Shown here piece after piece: positions 1 to 12,240 of a DNA stretch of 64,000 bases (positions are counted from its first letter, which is position 1; every line of letters starts with the position of its first letter). The stretch covers positions 4,967,501-5,031,500 of the forward strand of contig CM052361.1 of NCBI GenBank assembly GCA_028551475.1. The letters are read 5' to 3'. The DNA comes from Casuarina equisetifolia. Lineage: Eukaryota; Streptophyta; Magnoliopsida; Fagales; Casuarinaceae. The notes beneath the pieces were generated by a model, which ran no database searches, was not told where the DNA came from, and worked only from the letters and a program-made list of their open reading frames with translations. The translations under genes were made by a program, and so were the position numbers.

Positions 1-2539
1 GTGTCTTTTTCCTTTATCAGAACTAAAAGCTTGAGAAAACAAAACTGAATGAGAATTTTCATTTTTCAACTTATTATCTTCAGCTATAAGCTTCTCTATA
101 AGATCATCAGCAGTCCAATCCTGCAAATTGTTGTTATAAGTTGTCTTGATAATGGTATACTCAGCAGGAAAGCTAATTAAAGCTTGATGCACAATACTCT
201 ACTCAGAAAATACCATTCCTAAAGCCTTAAGCCTCATCTGATATTGTACCATCCTCATAATATAATCTCGGATATTTTCAATTCCATTATACCTCATGCT
301 AAAAAGAACTTGCATCAAGGAACTTATCTCAACATGAGAAGACATTATGTTGCGTTGTGAAACAGCCTTAAAAAATTCTTTAGCTGTGCATTCTTCAGGA
401 TAATCACACTTAAGGTGTTCCTGGATAGTCCTCTTCATGGTCAGAAGACAAAACTTATTGCATCTTTCCCATTTAGCATAGTGGAGCCTCTGCTCTTCAG
501 TACTCTCTGGATTCAAATCAGCAGGCTTATCCATCTTGAGAGCACTTTCAATCTCTGCTGCTTCCATAGCAAATAAAATATCTTCCTTCCACTTCTTATA
601 ATTTGCACAAGTAAGAACCTCAACATTAACTTGAGCATTGTTTATAGAAAAGGTGACTGACAAAAACGATGCAAAAATTAGCATCTAGTGAGTAAACCAA
701 ATGAGAGCTTACATCATCATTCAAACACCTTTGGGTTAAATGAATGGCACAAAATTGTAACACCCTTAACATAGTAGTAATCATGAGCCAATACCACACG
801 CTCATAGTCCACCACCTTTGGGTGTATAGACTACTTAAATAAGCAAAACTCACAGATACAAACTATGTTACTCTTCAAATTCCAATACATAGTCACCTCC
901 ATTGGGAGTATAACCATACACTAAAACCGAAGATATCCAACTTCTGCACAAAATTGAAATCCCATAACTCAATCAAGTTATGTCACTTTTGTAGTCACAA
1001 CCCAACTAAATCATGAGACCCAATTGTACCGCGGATTTAAATCAAAATATTACTCACTTCAAAATATGTAATTCAAATCACAAATTGACGAGGGGCATTC
1101 GTCATTGAATTACACAAAATAACAACAACCAAGTGTTACACAAATAACATACTATTTATTCAAAAATATGTGTGTAATTAAATTGTATGCAATTCTTTAT
1201 GGTATAATTTATGCTAAATCAAAAATGCATATAACAAAATTACCATACCAAATGTGTGAAACAAAAATGCACATCACACATATAAATTTATTGTATAAAA
1301 AATAATAAATTTCAAATAAAATTTAACTTGGTCAACGGTCAAACAATACTCGTGAACAGTACTTATAAACCGTACCGTATGAATAGAAACAGTACCGTAA
1401 ATAGTACCAACGTATAGTACCCGTCAACATTGATTCAAACAGTGTTTTCACACAGTACCTAAACAGTTATGTACAATACCAAAACAATACTTAAACAGTG
1501 ATGAACAGTGTCATCTTATTCCTTAAAACGGGTCATAACATACCCGTTTTCCTTTTCGGCGGGTTTACACCGATTTGAGCCATTTCTTGGCCATTTCTGG
1601 TAACACTAAAGTTACCAAAACATAGATCAGACCACCACGAATCTATGGATACCGGATTTTATGCAAAAATCTGTCCAATAAGAGAGAGATCTTGATTTCT
1701 CTCTTCGGCCAAGAATGAATAGTACTGATGAACAGTACCCGTGAGGTCAAAAACATCTCTGAAAGTGGCCAAATGAGATGTCAACGGACTCCTGAGAGTT
1801 TGAGGATCACATATCCGGTGTTTGTTTTGAAAAATACCCACCGGTTTGTCTTGAATCAAGATTTGAAATTTCTGATTTATATAAAATGTAAAAAACTCGT
1901 TTTTAAAACTCTTTTTTCAACCCAAATTAATGCAGACAACTCCGATACCAATTGTAGGAAAGAGCTTTGTCTCAAACGAGACTCAAACCAGGATCTAACA
2001 TCAATTATAGGTTGATAATGAATTGAAATCAAATAAACAAAACGAGAAAACATACCTGAAGGTGACTGCATCTTAATAGAAGGATCTTGGCTAAGATCTT
2101 ACCCTCTATTTCTTAATCGTGCTAGCCCATAAGAAGCTAGAGCTCAGAAACAGAATCAGATCAACAAAATGTGGTCGGGAAGTGTTCTGTTCGAACTGTT
2201 CGGATACATAAACGAGAATAGAATTAATCTTTTAAACGGATACTTGAACAGTGTCCGTAAACAGTACATGAACAGTGAATAGTATGTGAATAGTGATCAT
2301 TATGAAAATGACTGTTATACTTTTACCACCAACATTGATTCCGTATACTGAACTCAATGTACATAGTTTAAGCTAGAAGGGGGACTTAACCGATATAACA
2401 AAACACGTGCTAACTAAATAGTCCTGACTCATCACAGTTCTATAAAGTGCACTAAGGCCCACACTAGCTAGCACCATACTTGCAATAAGGTCACAAAAAT
2501 CTGTCTAATTAACTAATAATTAATATTTTTACATTAACA
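1..2539 (-). mobile_element. Copia LTR retrotransposon, 5' part, running off the left edge
   Basis: Read on the reverse strand the order is LTR (2539 to 1953), primer-binding site (about 1950 to 1940, matching the initiator-Met tRNA type, TGGTATCGGAG), a leader of more than 1 kb, then a gag-like coding stretch (684 to 199). The protein has the YKKWKEDILFAM region and the downstream MRMVQYQMRLKALG region typical of the Copia gag/UBN2 domain. The pol genes and second LTR would lie beyond position 1, so it cannot be judged whole or broken here. The LTR has recognisable ends, which suggests a fairly young insertion, but only a comparison of both LTRs would date it. Treated as a fossil element. 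Confidence 0.8.
1953..2539 (-). repeat. LTR of the Copia element (587 bp)
   Basis: On the reverse strand it begins TGTTAATGTAAAAAT at 2539 and ends CCTACA at 1953, giving the TG...CA ends expected of an LTR, directly followed by the primer-binding site. The right boundary rests on the TGTTAATGT start only. The matching target duplication would be at the unseen far end. The LTR and leader are rich in a short AACAGT motif (see findings). Confidence 0.7.
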
Positions 2540-3944
2540 CACCCTCATAAGAGAATCATTTATGCACATTGATAAAGCCCATATTACATGAGATTACAAA
2601 ATAAGCTAACACCATATTTATAATTTGTCATGCAAATCCAAATGCATTTTACAATTAAAGAGAAAGAGAAGCTCTCTTGACCTTCAAGGGTCGAGTCGTC
2701 TAATGATTTTCTCTACAAATGGATTAGCTTTCAAGTCACCCTCGAATTTATGATAAAAAAGAGGTCGTTTACTTCAGTCTTTGAGTAACGTGTGGGACGG
2801 GGCATTAATGCCCTGAGCCTTCCACGGCTATGGTCTCCACGATCTTCCACGCTGCTGTGTGGGGTGGGCTTGACTTCTTTGAACGGAAGTGCCTGTGTCT
2901 TTAGTCCAACAAACAAAGATCTTGGTATTCCTTTTTCATTCTGTGTTGAGATTATCTTATTAAGGAACAATAATTTCATTATTAATTACTTGGAGACGCC
3001 ATCTTCTCCGTTGCAATAGGTTCAGAGGAGTGGATTCTCTTACGTCGGTGAACCTTATCTTATTGAAGGACTTACAACTCCGTATTATGGTTGTTTAGTT
3101 GAACACTTGCGAGATGCTTATCTCAAAGGAAGTCATGGCTGATATTAAGCTATCTATTTACCATCATTTTCTAGTCACGAAGGAATGATGGGTATCTCTT
3201 TTTCCACAAAAGGATAGCTTCATAATACTAAGAAATGTGAATTTTGGATAGGTCTTCATCTTCCACAAAGACAATCAATCAACGTAACAACCACGATGCT
3301 CCTTGGGGTATGTCACCATCAAATTTCTGATACGAAGGGGGTTGTCGACTTGAGTCTCGGATCAAAGTGCGGGACGGGGCATTAATGCGCCTGGTCTTCC
3401 ACGGCTCTGACATCTCTGCCGCGTGGGGAGGGCTTGACTTTGTTTTAAGCTTTTGGAAGATTTCGTCCACGTTGTAACAGTTAATTTGGCTACTCCGCAC
3501 TAAAAGTTTGAAAGTTACACCTGATCCCTCTTAATCTGTCATAATGATGGTGACATTGCTGTTTAGGGAGGTCCATTGGCCTTGACTATGTGTGTGACCT
3601 AGGCTCTTGAGTCACCCTCAATTTAATGTACTAAAAGGGAATAGTTGATTCTGAACTTTAGACTAAAGAATCGGCCAAGGCATCTAATTGTCATTATCTT
3701 TCACCACTATGAGTCTAAGAAATGTCCACGGTCCATGAAAGTGTTTGTGCCTTAGGTTATTAAGCCACTATCAATTTTAAGAGTAAAAAAGACTAATTGA
3801 TTTGAGTCTTTTGGGCAAAGCCTTGAATAATGAATACAATGCTCTTAGTATATCACATTGATATTTTCGAATTGAAAATACAATTCTCCATTGAATCACT
3901 TAGCAAAAAAAACATTAAAAAAAATGGAGTTTTTCCTTTGAGTC
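2540..3944. repeat. Spacer made of diverged promoter-module copies
   Basis: No gene is seen. The stretch holds two copies of the amplified module whose core reads GGGCATTAATGC, then CTTCCACGGCT, then GTGTGGGG/GCGTGGGGAGGGCTTGAC (cores at about 2798-2870 and 3373-3435). Flanking submodules include TGTAACAACCACGATGCTCC and one with AAGTGTTTGTGCCTTAGG. The same blocks recur upstream of units B, C, D and E. The segment 2770-3240 is close to 17815-18290 and 31890-32370. Confidence 0.6.
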
Positions 3945-4815
3945 ATGACTAAGGCTATGATAAGAAAACCATTGTTTTGTTTTATTTTATTTTATTTTAT
4001 TTTATTTTATTTTTTTATTATTGGTACCACTTATTTAGCTACTTTGTATGTCAATCATCATGTAAGTTTAAATATCCTTGTAATCCTCCTTAACTTCAAA
4101 GAATGCATCAAAGATCCTCTAACTTGATATTCATCTTAGACCAATAAACTTTATTGTATACTAAAACAAATTACTTGTAATAACATTTAACTCATATTGA
4201 TATAATTTCTACATAAAATACTTTGATTCATATTTATTTTCAATTCGAAAATAATTTCAATTTGAAAATTGATGACCCACTAATTAGAAGGAAGATTTAT
4301 TTTGAATTAATCATTAATATCTATTTTAATTCTAAGATCTAAGTGTAATCTAATTTCTATGGGGTTCGGGAATACCCAATAGGTCTTCCCAATTTGGATT
4401 TCTAAATTTTGGCTCATTAAAGTTCTTGAACTCCTAAAGTTTCGTGAGTTCTTTTTGCGTGTATTATGTGGTAGAAAGATCTCCATAAGTTCTAGATTTT
4501 AAAAAAATTCAAGAACTTTTCAATATAACCCCTTCTTAATTTATATCTTGGTTTTGGAGCGCCCTTGATTCGAATTTAATTTTTGCAGCTTTTTCATTAC
4601 CAAATTCATGACATTTCTCAAAGTTTATCTTGTCCAAGATCTGTCAACCTTATTCAAACATCTTCTCCGACCCACTCTCCTTTATCGGTCTCTTCCCCCC
4701 CATTTTCTAACAAGCAAAACTGAAATTTCTTGACTTACGGAAAAATCTGTTATCTGGAAAACTTCCTAAGGTTGAATGATGAACTACCATCAAGTTGGAG
4801 AAATAGTTTTCACTG
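3945..4815 (+). pseudogene. Eroded RLP relic (N-terminal and middle fragments)
   Basis: Two pieces of an old RLP gene can be read despite heavy decay. At about 3950-4140 a leader-like segment (AAAACCATTGTTTTG, then a hydrophobic stretch, then TTCAAAGAATGCATCAAAGAT) matches the signal peptide and LRRNT start of the intact genes. At about 4480-4815 the segment matches the middle of the ectodomain: TCTTGGTTTTGGAGC corresponds to SWFWS, GACCCACTCTCCT to the SGPLS turn, and a stretch reading LKFLDLRKNLLSGKLPK to an LRR. About 330 bp between them are unassignable. A TTTTA microsatellite (about 3977-4020) lies inside the signal-peptide region. Far older than genes A to D and not functional. Confidence 0.6.
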
Positions 4816-5616
4816 GCTTCAGCCTTATTATGTGGATGAGTGCTGGGTCGGGTGGAAACCTAGAGAAATAAAATGATAAAAGTTTTTACAAAACTGAAAT
4901 ACCTCTTCAAATGGAATCCACTTTTGTTGTACACATACACCGCCATACCCTGTAGATTACGAGACACTTAACACAGTTCATACACTTACGCTCACGTCTG
5001 TTCATAGATATAGTGTTTTACGAACTTGCCACGCTGCGCCTTGGTGAGTGCCCGTTGCTCGAGACTTTGTTTTCGGCTTGGGCCATCAATTCTCCATCAT
5101 TTTCTAGTCCACAGAGGGTGATGGAAGTCTTTGGAGTGAGCTGTGGTACAGGATCATCTATCGCCTTTTTTCAGAAGAGGATAGCTTCACAGTACAAAGG
5201 ACTCTGATTTTTGAGAGCTTTTCATCTACCGCAACGACAATTGATGTAACAACATTGCCGCCTATAAAGGTCATAACCTTTATGTCGCCCTCAGTTTCTA
5301 ATGCAATGGTATGCTTAATTTTGGTCTTTTGGACAAAACAGTTGAACCGGTGGATCATGTGCTTTTTACAAGCGCAAATCTTTTCATTGTAGAAAGTGTG
5401 TGAACAGTTGAAACGATGTACTGAGGACAGATACAAGAGAGGAGAATGGTCAAAAGATATATATGAATGTTTTGATAATCCACATTCATGCTTCCAACCT
5501 TTTCGTTTCCTATATATAGGTTGCCGCCTAACCGGATTGTACAACCCATTTCTGTAATATTTAGTTCTCCATTGTGTCACTTACAGAACTTCTAACTTTG
5601 TGTCACGGGAAGGGCT
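4816..5616 (+). promoter_or_regulatory. Promoter and 5' leader of RLP-A
   Basis: A TATA box (TATATATA, 5511-5518) sits about 100 nt before the ATG at 5617, in the context CCTATATATAGGTTGCCGCC shared by the RLP genes. Upstream lies the proximal block also found before genes B to E: GAGTGCCCGTTGCT with CCATCATTTTCTAGTCC (5040-5115), AGGATAGCTTCACAGTAC (5177-5195) and TTTTCATTGTAGAAAGTG (about 5383-5400). There is no ATG between the TATA box and the start codon. Confidence 0.65.
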
Positions 5617-8600
5617 ATGGATAGGAAGACCATTGTTTTGGTAGTACTTTTTCATTGGTATGTTTTCTTTTCAACATCTTGGCATGTCTATTGTCATGGG
5701 AGTGCAGTTGTCATTTGCAGAGAAGAAGAGAAAAAGGCCCTCTTAACCTTCAAACAACATGTCGAAGATTCTTCCAATCATCTTTCATCTTGGACAGGCA
5801 ATGAATGCTGTACATGGAGAGGTATTAGTTGTGATAATATAACTAGACATGTTATCAAACTAAACCTCACAAATCCTTGTATTGATTATGCATGGAATTG
5901 CTCAACATTAGGTGGATATATAAATGATTCTTTAAAAGAATTAGATCATCTTCAATATTTTGATCTAAGTTTCAATCATTTTGAAGATCATTATATCCCA
6001 AGTTTTTTGGGTTCTTTCCAAAATTTAAAATATCTCAATTTGGCTTTTGCTGGTCTTGATTTGAGAGCTAATAGTCTTGAGTGGTTATTTAATCTTTCTT
6101 CATTAGAAACCTTGTGCATGAGTGGGATCGATCTTAGCAAGATATCAAACTCTTTCCAAATCACATTTACATCATTGGTTACACTTGATTTGAGTTCAAA
6201 ACAAATCGTTTAAAACAAGCATCTTTTGCATGAAATCATCATCTTAGTCAATTCCTACAACATATTGGGTTTACAATCCCTGAGGTTGATTCCTTTCCTT
6301 ATTCATTTTACACAAACCTAATTACAATTTTTTTTTTATTTTGATATATGTGGATGACATTATATTTACTACAAGTCGAAATGCAATGCTCTCCAAAATT
6401 TTATCTTAACTTCATAATAAATTTCATATTAAAGACCTAGGAAATTAGTATTACTTCATTGGCATTAAAGTCCAAAGTTCCAAGAATGGTCTTCTATTTC
6501 ATCAAGAAAAATTTACACAAGGCATTCTTCATTGTGCAAAAATGTCAAATGCACATGGTGTATCTACACCATGTGCCTCTAATCATCCACCCTTCATACA
6601 CAATGGTGAATCACATCCTAATCCAACTCATTACCATAGTATTCTAGGATCAATTCAATATTTGACGCTCATGAAGTTAATATATCTTATGTAGTAAACA
6701 TTACTTGTAGTACATGCATGTGCTGATAATGATCCACTAGACATTTGTAACAAATCTTTCACTTCCTTGCCAATACTCCTCGTAATGGGATCCAACTTAT
6801 CAAAATCTTAAATTATATTATTAATGTTTATTGTGATGCAAGATGAGTTGGGTGATTTTGATGATCTTCAATCCATTAGTGGATATTGTATTTTTCCTGG
6901 TTCCAATCTCATCTTCTAGAGCTTCATAGACAAACAATAGTTGCTCACTTAAGTAATGAAGTTGAATTTAAAAGTGTTATGAATACTACTACTAAAATTA
7001 TATGGATTGAAGCATTGCTCAAAGATCTCCATGCTCATTTCCTCAACCACCAACCATTTTATGCAATAAATTATTCCCTCTTTATCTTTCCACTAATCTA
7101 GTCTTTTATCCCTATTTTAGTTCAAGTGTTCTTTCCTCTCCATACTCTTAGAAATCTAAATCTTTTCCGTAACAACTTTGGCATTGTACCAAATTGGTTA
7201 TGCAGTGTAACTAATCTTGAGAGTCTTGATCTTTCACATAACTTTATTAAGCAACTTCTTCCAAATGATATTAGTTGTCTTTCCCATTTAATTGATCTTG
7301 ACTTGTCCTACAATAATCTTAGTTCAAGTACTTTTCCTAATCAAGATGCTTTCCTTAACATGTCTAGCCTCGAAAGTTTAGATCTTACTTCTAATGCATT
7401 TTCCATGATACCTTATTCAATTTATAATTTAAGTAATTTGGAAAAACTTGACCTTTCAAGTAACCTTATTACAAGTATTCTTCTTAGGCATATTAATTAC
7501 CTATCCCATCTAAGCCACCTTGATATGTCAAACAACAATCTCAAAGGTAAAATTCCAATTTCCTTAGGGAGTTTGTGTAATATCAAGCGTCTAGATCTTT
7601 ATTACAATAATATAGAAAGAGAGTTGTATGAACTTTTAGGAAATTCTTCCACATGTTGTGTGAAAAGTTTAGGGTTTTTAGATTTGAGTTTTAATTCAAT
7701 TTTAGGTACTTTGCCCAATCAATTAGGAGAATTTCAACAACTATTTTCTCTCAAACTAAAGCATAACTTGCTTTCTGGTCCAATTCCCATTCCCATTGGT
7801 AAATTGTCATCATTAAGCCTATTAGATGTGTCAGACAATCAGTTGAATGAATCGATTCCCATAAGTTTTGGAAATCTTTCAAATTTGGAAAGCTTAGACA
7901 TGTCTAACAATACACTGGAAGGCTTTGTTTCAGAGGTACATTTTTCCAACCTAACAAGGTTGAAATGGTTTTTAGCCTCTTCAAATCAATTGAATTTAAC
8001 AGTACAATCAAATTGGATTCCTCCTTTTCAACTTGAAACTCTAGAGTTGGAATCCTGGCAAGTGGGACCACGATTTCCTACATGGATTGAATCACAGAAA
8101 GATCTTCAAGAACTAGATTTGTCAAATTCAAGTATCTCAGATGTTATCCCTCCGTGGTTTTGGAGCCATTGTTCCCAATTCAATTATCTAGAGCTTTCTC
8201 ATAACCATCTTTATGGCAATATTCCAAGTTTATCTTGTTAGGGCTCAATTAGCCTTCATTGAAACAACTTCTTTGGCCCACTCTCCTATTTCTCTCCTAC
8301 CATTAGATACTTGGATCTTTCTAATAACTTATTCCATAGGCCTTTTTCTCTTGTCTTCTGTGAACAAAGGATAGAATCGGTGATATATATTTTCTTGATT
8401 TATTAGAAAATATGTTATACGGAGAGTTTCCTGACTGTTGGATGAATTATTCTAATTTAGAAATGTTGCAAGTGAGTGACAATAACTTATCAGGAAGTAT
8501 ATCGGGCTCCCTAAGTACTTTATCCAAGCTTTCTTCATTGTCCTTATACAAAAATAGTTTGTTTGGGTACCTACCACAGTCATTGCAAAATCTCACAGCC

Positions 8601-9493
8601 TTGAACATGTTAGATCTTAGTGAGAATAACTTTTCCTTTGATTTCCCCATTTGGTTGGGAAAGCATATGCTCAACTTAGGGGTCTTATGCTCCGCTCAAA
8701 CAAGTTTCGTGGCAATATTCCTAGGGAGCTTTGTGACCTCCATTTCCTTAAAATATTGGACCTCTCTCAAAACAACTTCTCAGGAAGCATTCCATCTTGC
8801 TTTGGTAATTTTAGTAGCATGATGGGGGAATCTAATTTAGGTTATAATTTCTCCAAGCAAGGAAAAGCATACTTGGTAACAAAGAATGCAAAGTATGAAT
8901 ATAGCAAGATACTTCTTTCCCTTGTCAGAAGCTTAGACCTCTCAAGTAATAGTTTAACAGGTAAGATCCCTGAGGAACTTACTAATCTCTATTTGCTGAG
9001 ATTCTTGAATCTATCAAACAATCAACTCCAGGGAAGAATTCCAAAGAAGATCAATGCCATGAGGCAATTGGAGGTTTTGGATATTTCAAGGAATTAACTC
9101 ACAGGTTTAATACCTCAAAGTATGACTACTCTAACTTTTTTGGATTATGTTAACTTTTCATACAATGACTTCTCGGGCAAAATTCCAACCAGCACCCAGC
9201 TTCAATCCTTTGGTAGACTTACCTTTGTTGGTAATAAAAACCTTTGTGGGCTTCCACTTACAGCTACTTGCCCTGGAGATGACGCATCGCAAAAGCCAGT
9301 ATCAAGTATTGATGATGGAGGTGGCAAGAATGGTGGCTGGATGGACAAGAAATGGTTTTATATAGGCATACCATTTGGATTTGTGGTGGGTTTTTGGGGC
9401 ATAATTGGTCCATTAGTGTTCAACAACGCTTGGAGATATGCATACTACAAGTTTTGGGTTAATGTGAAGTATCAACTATTTGGTGGCATCTGA
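5617..9493 (+). pseudogene. RLP-A: EIX2-like LRR receptor-like protein, broken
   Basis: A cell-surface LRR receptor without a kinase, now dead. Seen: start MDRKTIVLVVLFHWY (signal peptide), LRRNT with paired cysteines (ECCTWRGISCD), LRRs, island segment, LCGLPLTATCPGDD, acidic juxtamembrane stretch, a membrane helix (about 9355-9425) and a short tail ending FGGI. Damage: a Copia fossil (about 6200-7105) sits in an early LRR; there is a TAG at 8239-8241, a one-base loss near 8370, a second one-base loss near 8670, and a TAA at 9095-9097. These were judged against genes B, C and D. The rest aligns well along its whole length, so decay is moderate. RLP-A keeps the longest early-LRR region of the set, including a repeat near 7280-7340 that C, B and D lack. 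Confidence 0.85.
6200..7105 (+). mobile_element. Copia pol fossil inside RLP-A
   Basis: A piece of a Copia retrotransposon polyprotein in the same orientation as the receptor gene. The reverse-transcriptase active-site box reads LIYVDDIIFT near 6343, followed by a segment reading YFIGIKVQSSKNGLLFHQ (about 6452-6510) and then RNase H-like sequence (CDARWVGDFDDLQSISGYC, about 6835-6890). No LTRs, gag or integrase are seen, so it is a truncated internal fragment. It is broken, with several interruptions, and looks old. Boundaries are estimated from where the receptor homology stops and resumes. I see no clear target duplication. Confidence 0.8.
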
Positions 9494-10507
9494 AAGTACA
9501 AAATTGACAGAGAGCATGGCATTGTTTTATTTGTGGTAGATTGAAGAATAAAGACAGCTTGCTTTCATTCAAATATAAAGCCTTGTCCATAGCTGACTAA
9601 GTCTTTTTTCGTGCATGTGGGTGTTTTTGTTTTTGGTTCAATAGGGAAGATTTTTGCATTCTCTGCATTGTCCATGAAGATCTTCTTACTGAGGGACAAC
9701 AATTTCCTTTCTTTTCATTTTCTCCATGTAATTATCTGCTCATCTTATATGGTTGTAGTATCTTACGTGAATGCTATTTTTGTTTATCTTTTTTTGGTTT
9801 CGTAATTTATTTTGTCTCTGTAAGATTCGAAGGAAACACCAATGTCCTTTTAACTCCTGTTATGCTTATCTATTCAAGGATTAAAAACTCTTTAATTTGT
9901 TCTGGCTATGTAATTTACATCAATTTGTCTTGAACCCTAATAAGGAAGGTTAGATTGAAGTTTGTGGCTGATGGCAGCCTGTACATGAAAGCGTGAGAAT
10001 GGGCAACTACTAGTTGCGTTCTTGCCACACTGCCTCTTGGGGAAGGCCCATTGCTCCTTGCTCTATTCGTGGTTTCATCTATCAAGTCATCATCAAATTT
10101 TGGCATAAAGGGTAATTGTTGGTTTTGGTCCTTGAATCAAACCATGTGGCTGGTCATTTACTGCATCTTACATCAATTTCATGCCTCAATTGTCCAAAGA
10201 GATGCTCAAATTTTTCATCGCTTATAGGTAGGCTCTGTGAACGGTTGAAAATGATTGCTCAACCTTTTCGTTGCCTACATGTAAGCTGTGAAAAAAAAGT
10301 GTGAATGGTTGCAAACAAATGCGAGGCTGAGAAGGAGAGAAAAGAAAAGAAAAGAGAGACAGAAGAAACAAGCATCTTAGTTTACTGACTTTCATCTTAT
10401 AGGCAACCATACCAAAGTAGAATTCATTCGCATATTAACTTCACCGTTGCGTTATTGATCAAAAAAAGAAAAAAAAAAACTTTCTTCATTGTATCGTGAG
10501 GACGATT
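9494..10507 (+). promoter_or_regulatory. RLP-A 3' flank and upstream region of second RLP
   Basis: The first 100 bp is a 3' UTR-like segment with AAGAATAAAGACAGC (poly(A) signal region near 9545). From about 9900 it changes into an upstream region equivalent to 23100-23668 and 43690-44257. That region carries a version of the RLP proximal promoter block (CACTGCCTCTTGGGG, CCATTGCTCC, TCATCTATCAAGTCATC, about 10028-10095). Near 10320-10370 there is a purine-rich AGAAAAGAAAAG stretch. No independent gene is apparent. Confidence 0.5.
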
Positions 10508-11923
10508 ATGGACAAGAAGATTAGTGTTTTAGTAGTCCTTTTGCATTGATACCTATTCTTTGTCCATTTTCAAGCAAATCAAAATACTTTTTGCCAAAGA
10601 AAAGAGAGTGAAGCCCTGTTAAGCTTTAAACAATATATCAATAACCTTTCAAAATATATTTTCCACTTTGAAAGATAGAATGTGGGAAATGAAAAGGAAT
10701 TAGTTGTGATTGCTTAGCTAATATTGTTATACAACTAAATATTAGATGTCCATACCCTCATAATACTTTTGAAGATTTTACCCTACCAATTGGTGAACTT
10801 AGAAATGATTTTTTTATAAGAACGACATCTTTTTCATTATTTGCATCTAAATTCAAATGCTTTTGAAGATGATAATATTTGAGTTTATTTTGGTCTTTTT
10901 CAAAACTTAAAATATACCTAAAATTTACATCTCTAGGTTTCAACATGGTTATGAATGAGTTTGACTAGTTATCTATATTTTTCATGATAGAATCCCATGA
11001 CATATCAATCTCAGGAGTGATAACTATTAAAATAATTTTCTTGTTAGATAACTATTAAAACTATGTTTGTGGAGTTTGAACTTTACACCTATGAGCATCT
11101 ATTCTTTTCTTCTGTATGCAATATGTTCAGTTGAGCATAATCTAACTTTGAGTTCGTTGCCAGATCAACTGGCTCCAAATCTATCGGTTCTCAATCTAGA
11201 ACACAACTCTTTATGGTTCAATCTCCATGTCTATAAACTACCGTCATTTAAGGTACTACTTGTATTTCGTAACTCTGTTTCTGGGCCGATTCTTATGTCC
11301 GTAGGTAAACTGTTATCCTTGAGAGTCTTGGGCGCTCGCATAATCAGTTAAACGAAATAATTCCAGCAAGTTTTGAAGATCTTTTGGATCTTGAATAGTT
11401 CTACATCTCTAACAAAATACTGAAAGGCACTATTTCAGAAATGCATCTTTGCAAGCTAAATGAGGCTAAACACATTTTTAGCCTCTTCAAACCGGTTGAA
11501 TTTGAACGTAAGTTCAGATTGAGTTCCTCTTTTTTCATTCTACACTTTTAGAGACAAGTCAGACCACTATTTCTTGGACAGATTCTATCACAGGAAGATC
11601 TTCAATCTCTATTAGTTACTATTCTTAAATCTTTTAATCAATCGTCTCCATGGTAATATTCCAAACAATTTTAATGGCATGAAACAGTTAGAGTCTTTAA
11701 ATTTTTCATGAAAATACCTCAAAGCATGGAAAATTTGTTGTTCTTAAGTAATTTAAACTTATCATATAATAACCTCTGTGGAAAAATTCCCACTAGTACA
11801 CAATTGCTAAGCTTAAGCAAATTTGGTTTCATTGGCAATGACGACCTTTGTGGGCCAATACCAAGTGTTGATGATGGAGGTGGCGAGAACAGTGGCTGGA
11901 TGGACAAGAACGGTGGTAAATAA
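10508..11923 (+). pseudogene. Second RLP of unit A, degenerate pseudogene (A2)
   Basis: The N-terminus reads MDKKISVLVVLLH then a stop, followed by a LRRNT-like CQRKESEALLSFKQYI. Scattered LRR pieces follow (11140-11340, reading LAPNLSVLNLEHNSL) and a C-terminal piece IPTSTQLLSLSKFGFIGNDDLCGP with GGGENSGWMDK. The membrane helix and tail are missing: sequence runs directly from the juxtamembrane stretch into a PGD-upstream copy near 11950, which suggests a deletion. Many stops and frame changes are present, and it is clearly non-functional. It is orthologous in position to pseudogenes B2 and D2. Confidence 0.75.
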
Positions 11924-11959
11924 TCATAACTATCACTTCATTTCAATAATTCGAGTTTG

Positions 11960-12240
11960 ATAATAATCAGAACTTTACTACAGAATTTTCAATACCGACT
12001 TCCACCCAAGATGTCGGAATAAAATCGACTTCAATGGAGTAGCTTGCGAAACCAAACCAAAAAAAGAAGTGAATACTACGATCTGGGGTCGTCTAGGCCT
12101 TTGACTTGGCCAAATCAGCAAATCTGGTGACATGGCAAGATTAGAGGCGCAGGACATCTATAGATGCTCTCTCTCTCTGACGAAAAAAGTGGCCAAATTT
12201 TGGCCGCTTACAGAAACGTGCTATTTTTATCTGTCCGATT
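11960..12240 (+). repeat. Decayed copy I of the PGD promoter/5' leader
   Basis: It matches the region upstream of the PGD gene at 62550-62815. Shared landmarks in order are CAGAACTTTACTAC, CCGACTTCCACC, GGAATAAAATCGACTTCAATGGAGTAG, GGTGACATGGCAAGAT, GGCCAAATTTTGGCC and AGAAACGTGC...TTTATCTGTC. The match ends at a T-run near 12240 before the transcribed leader. It directly follows pseudogene A2, the same order as RLP-E followed by PGD. Confidence 0.75.
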
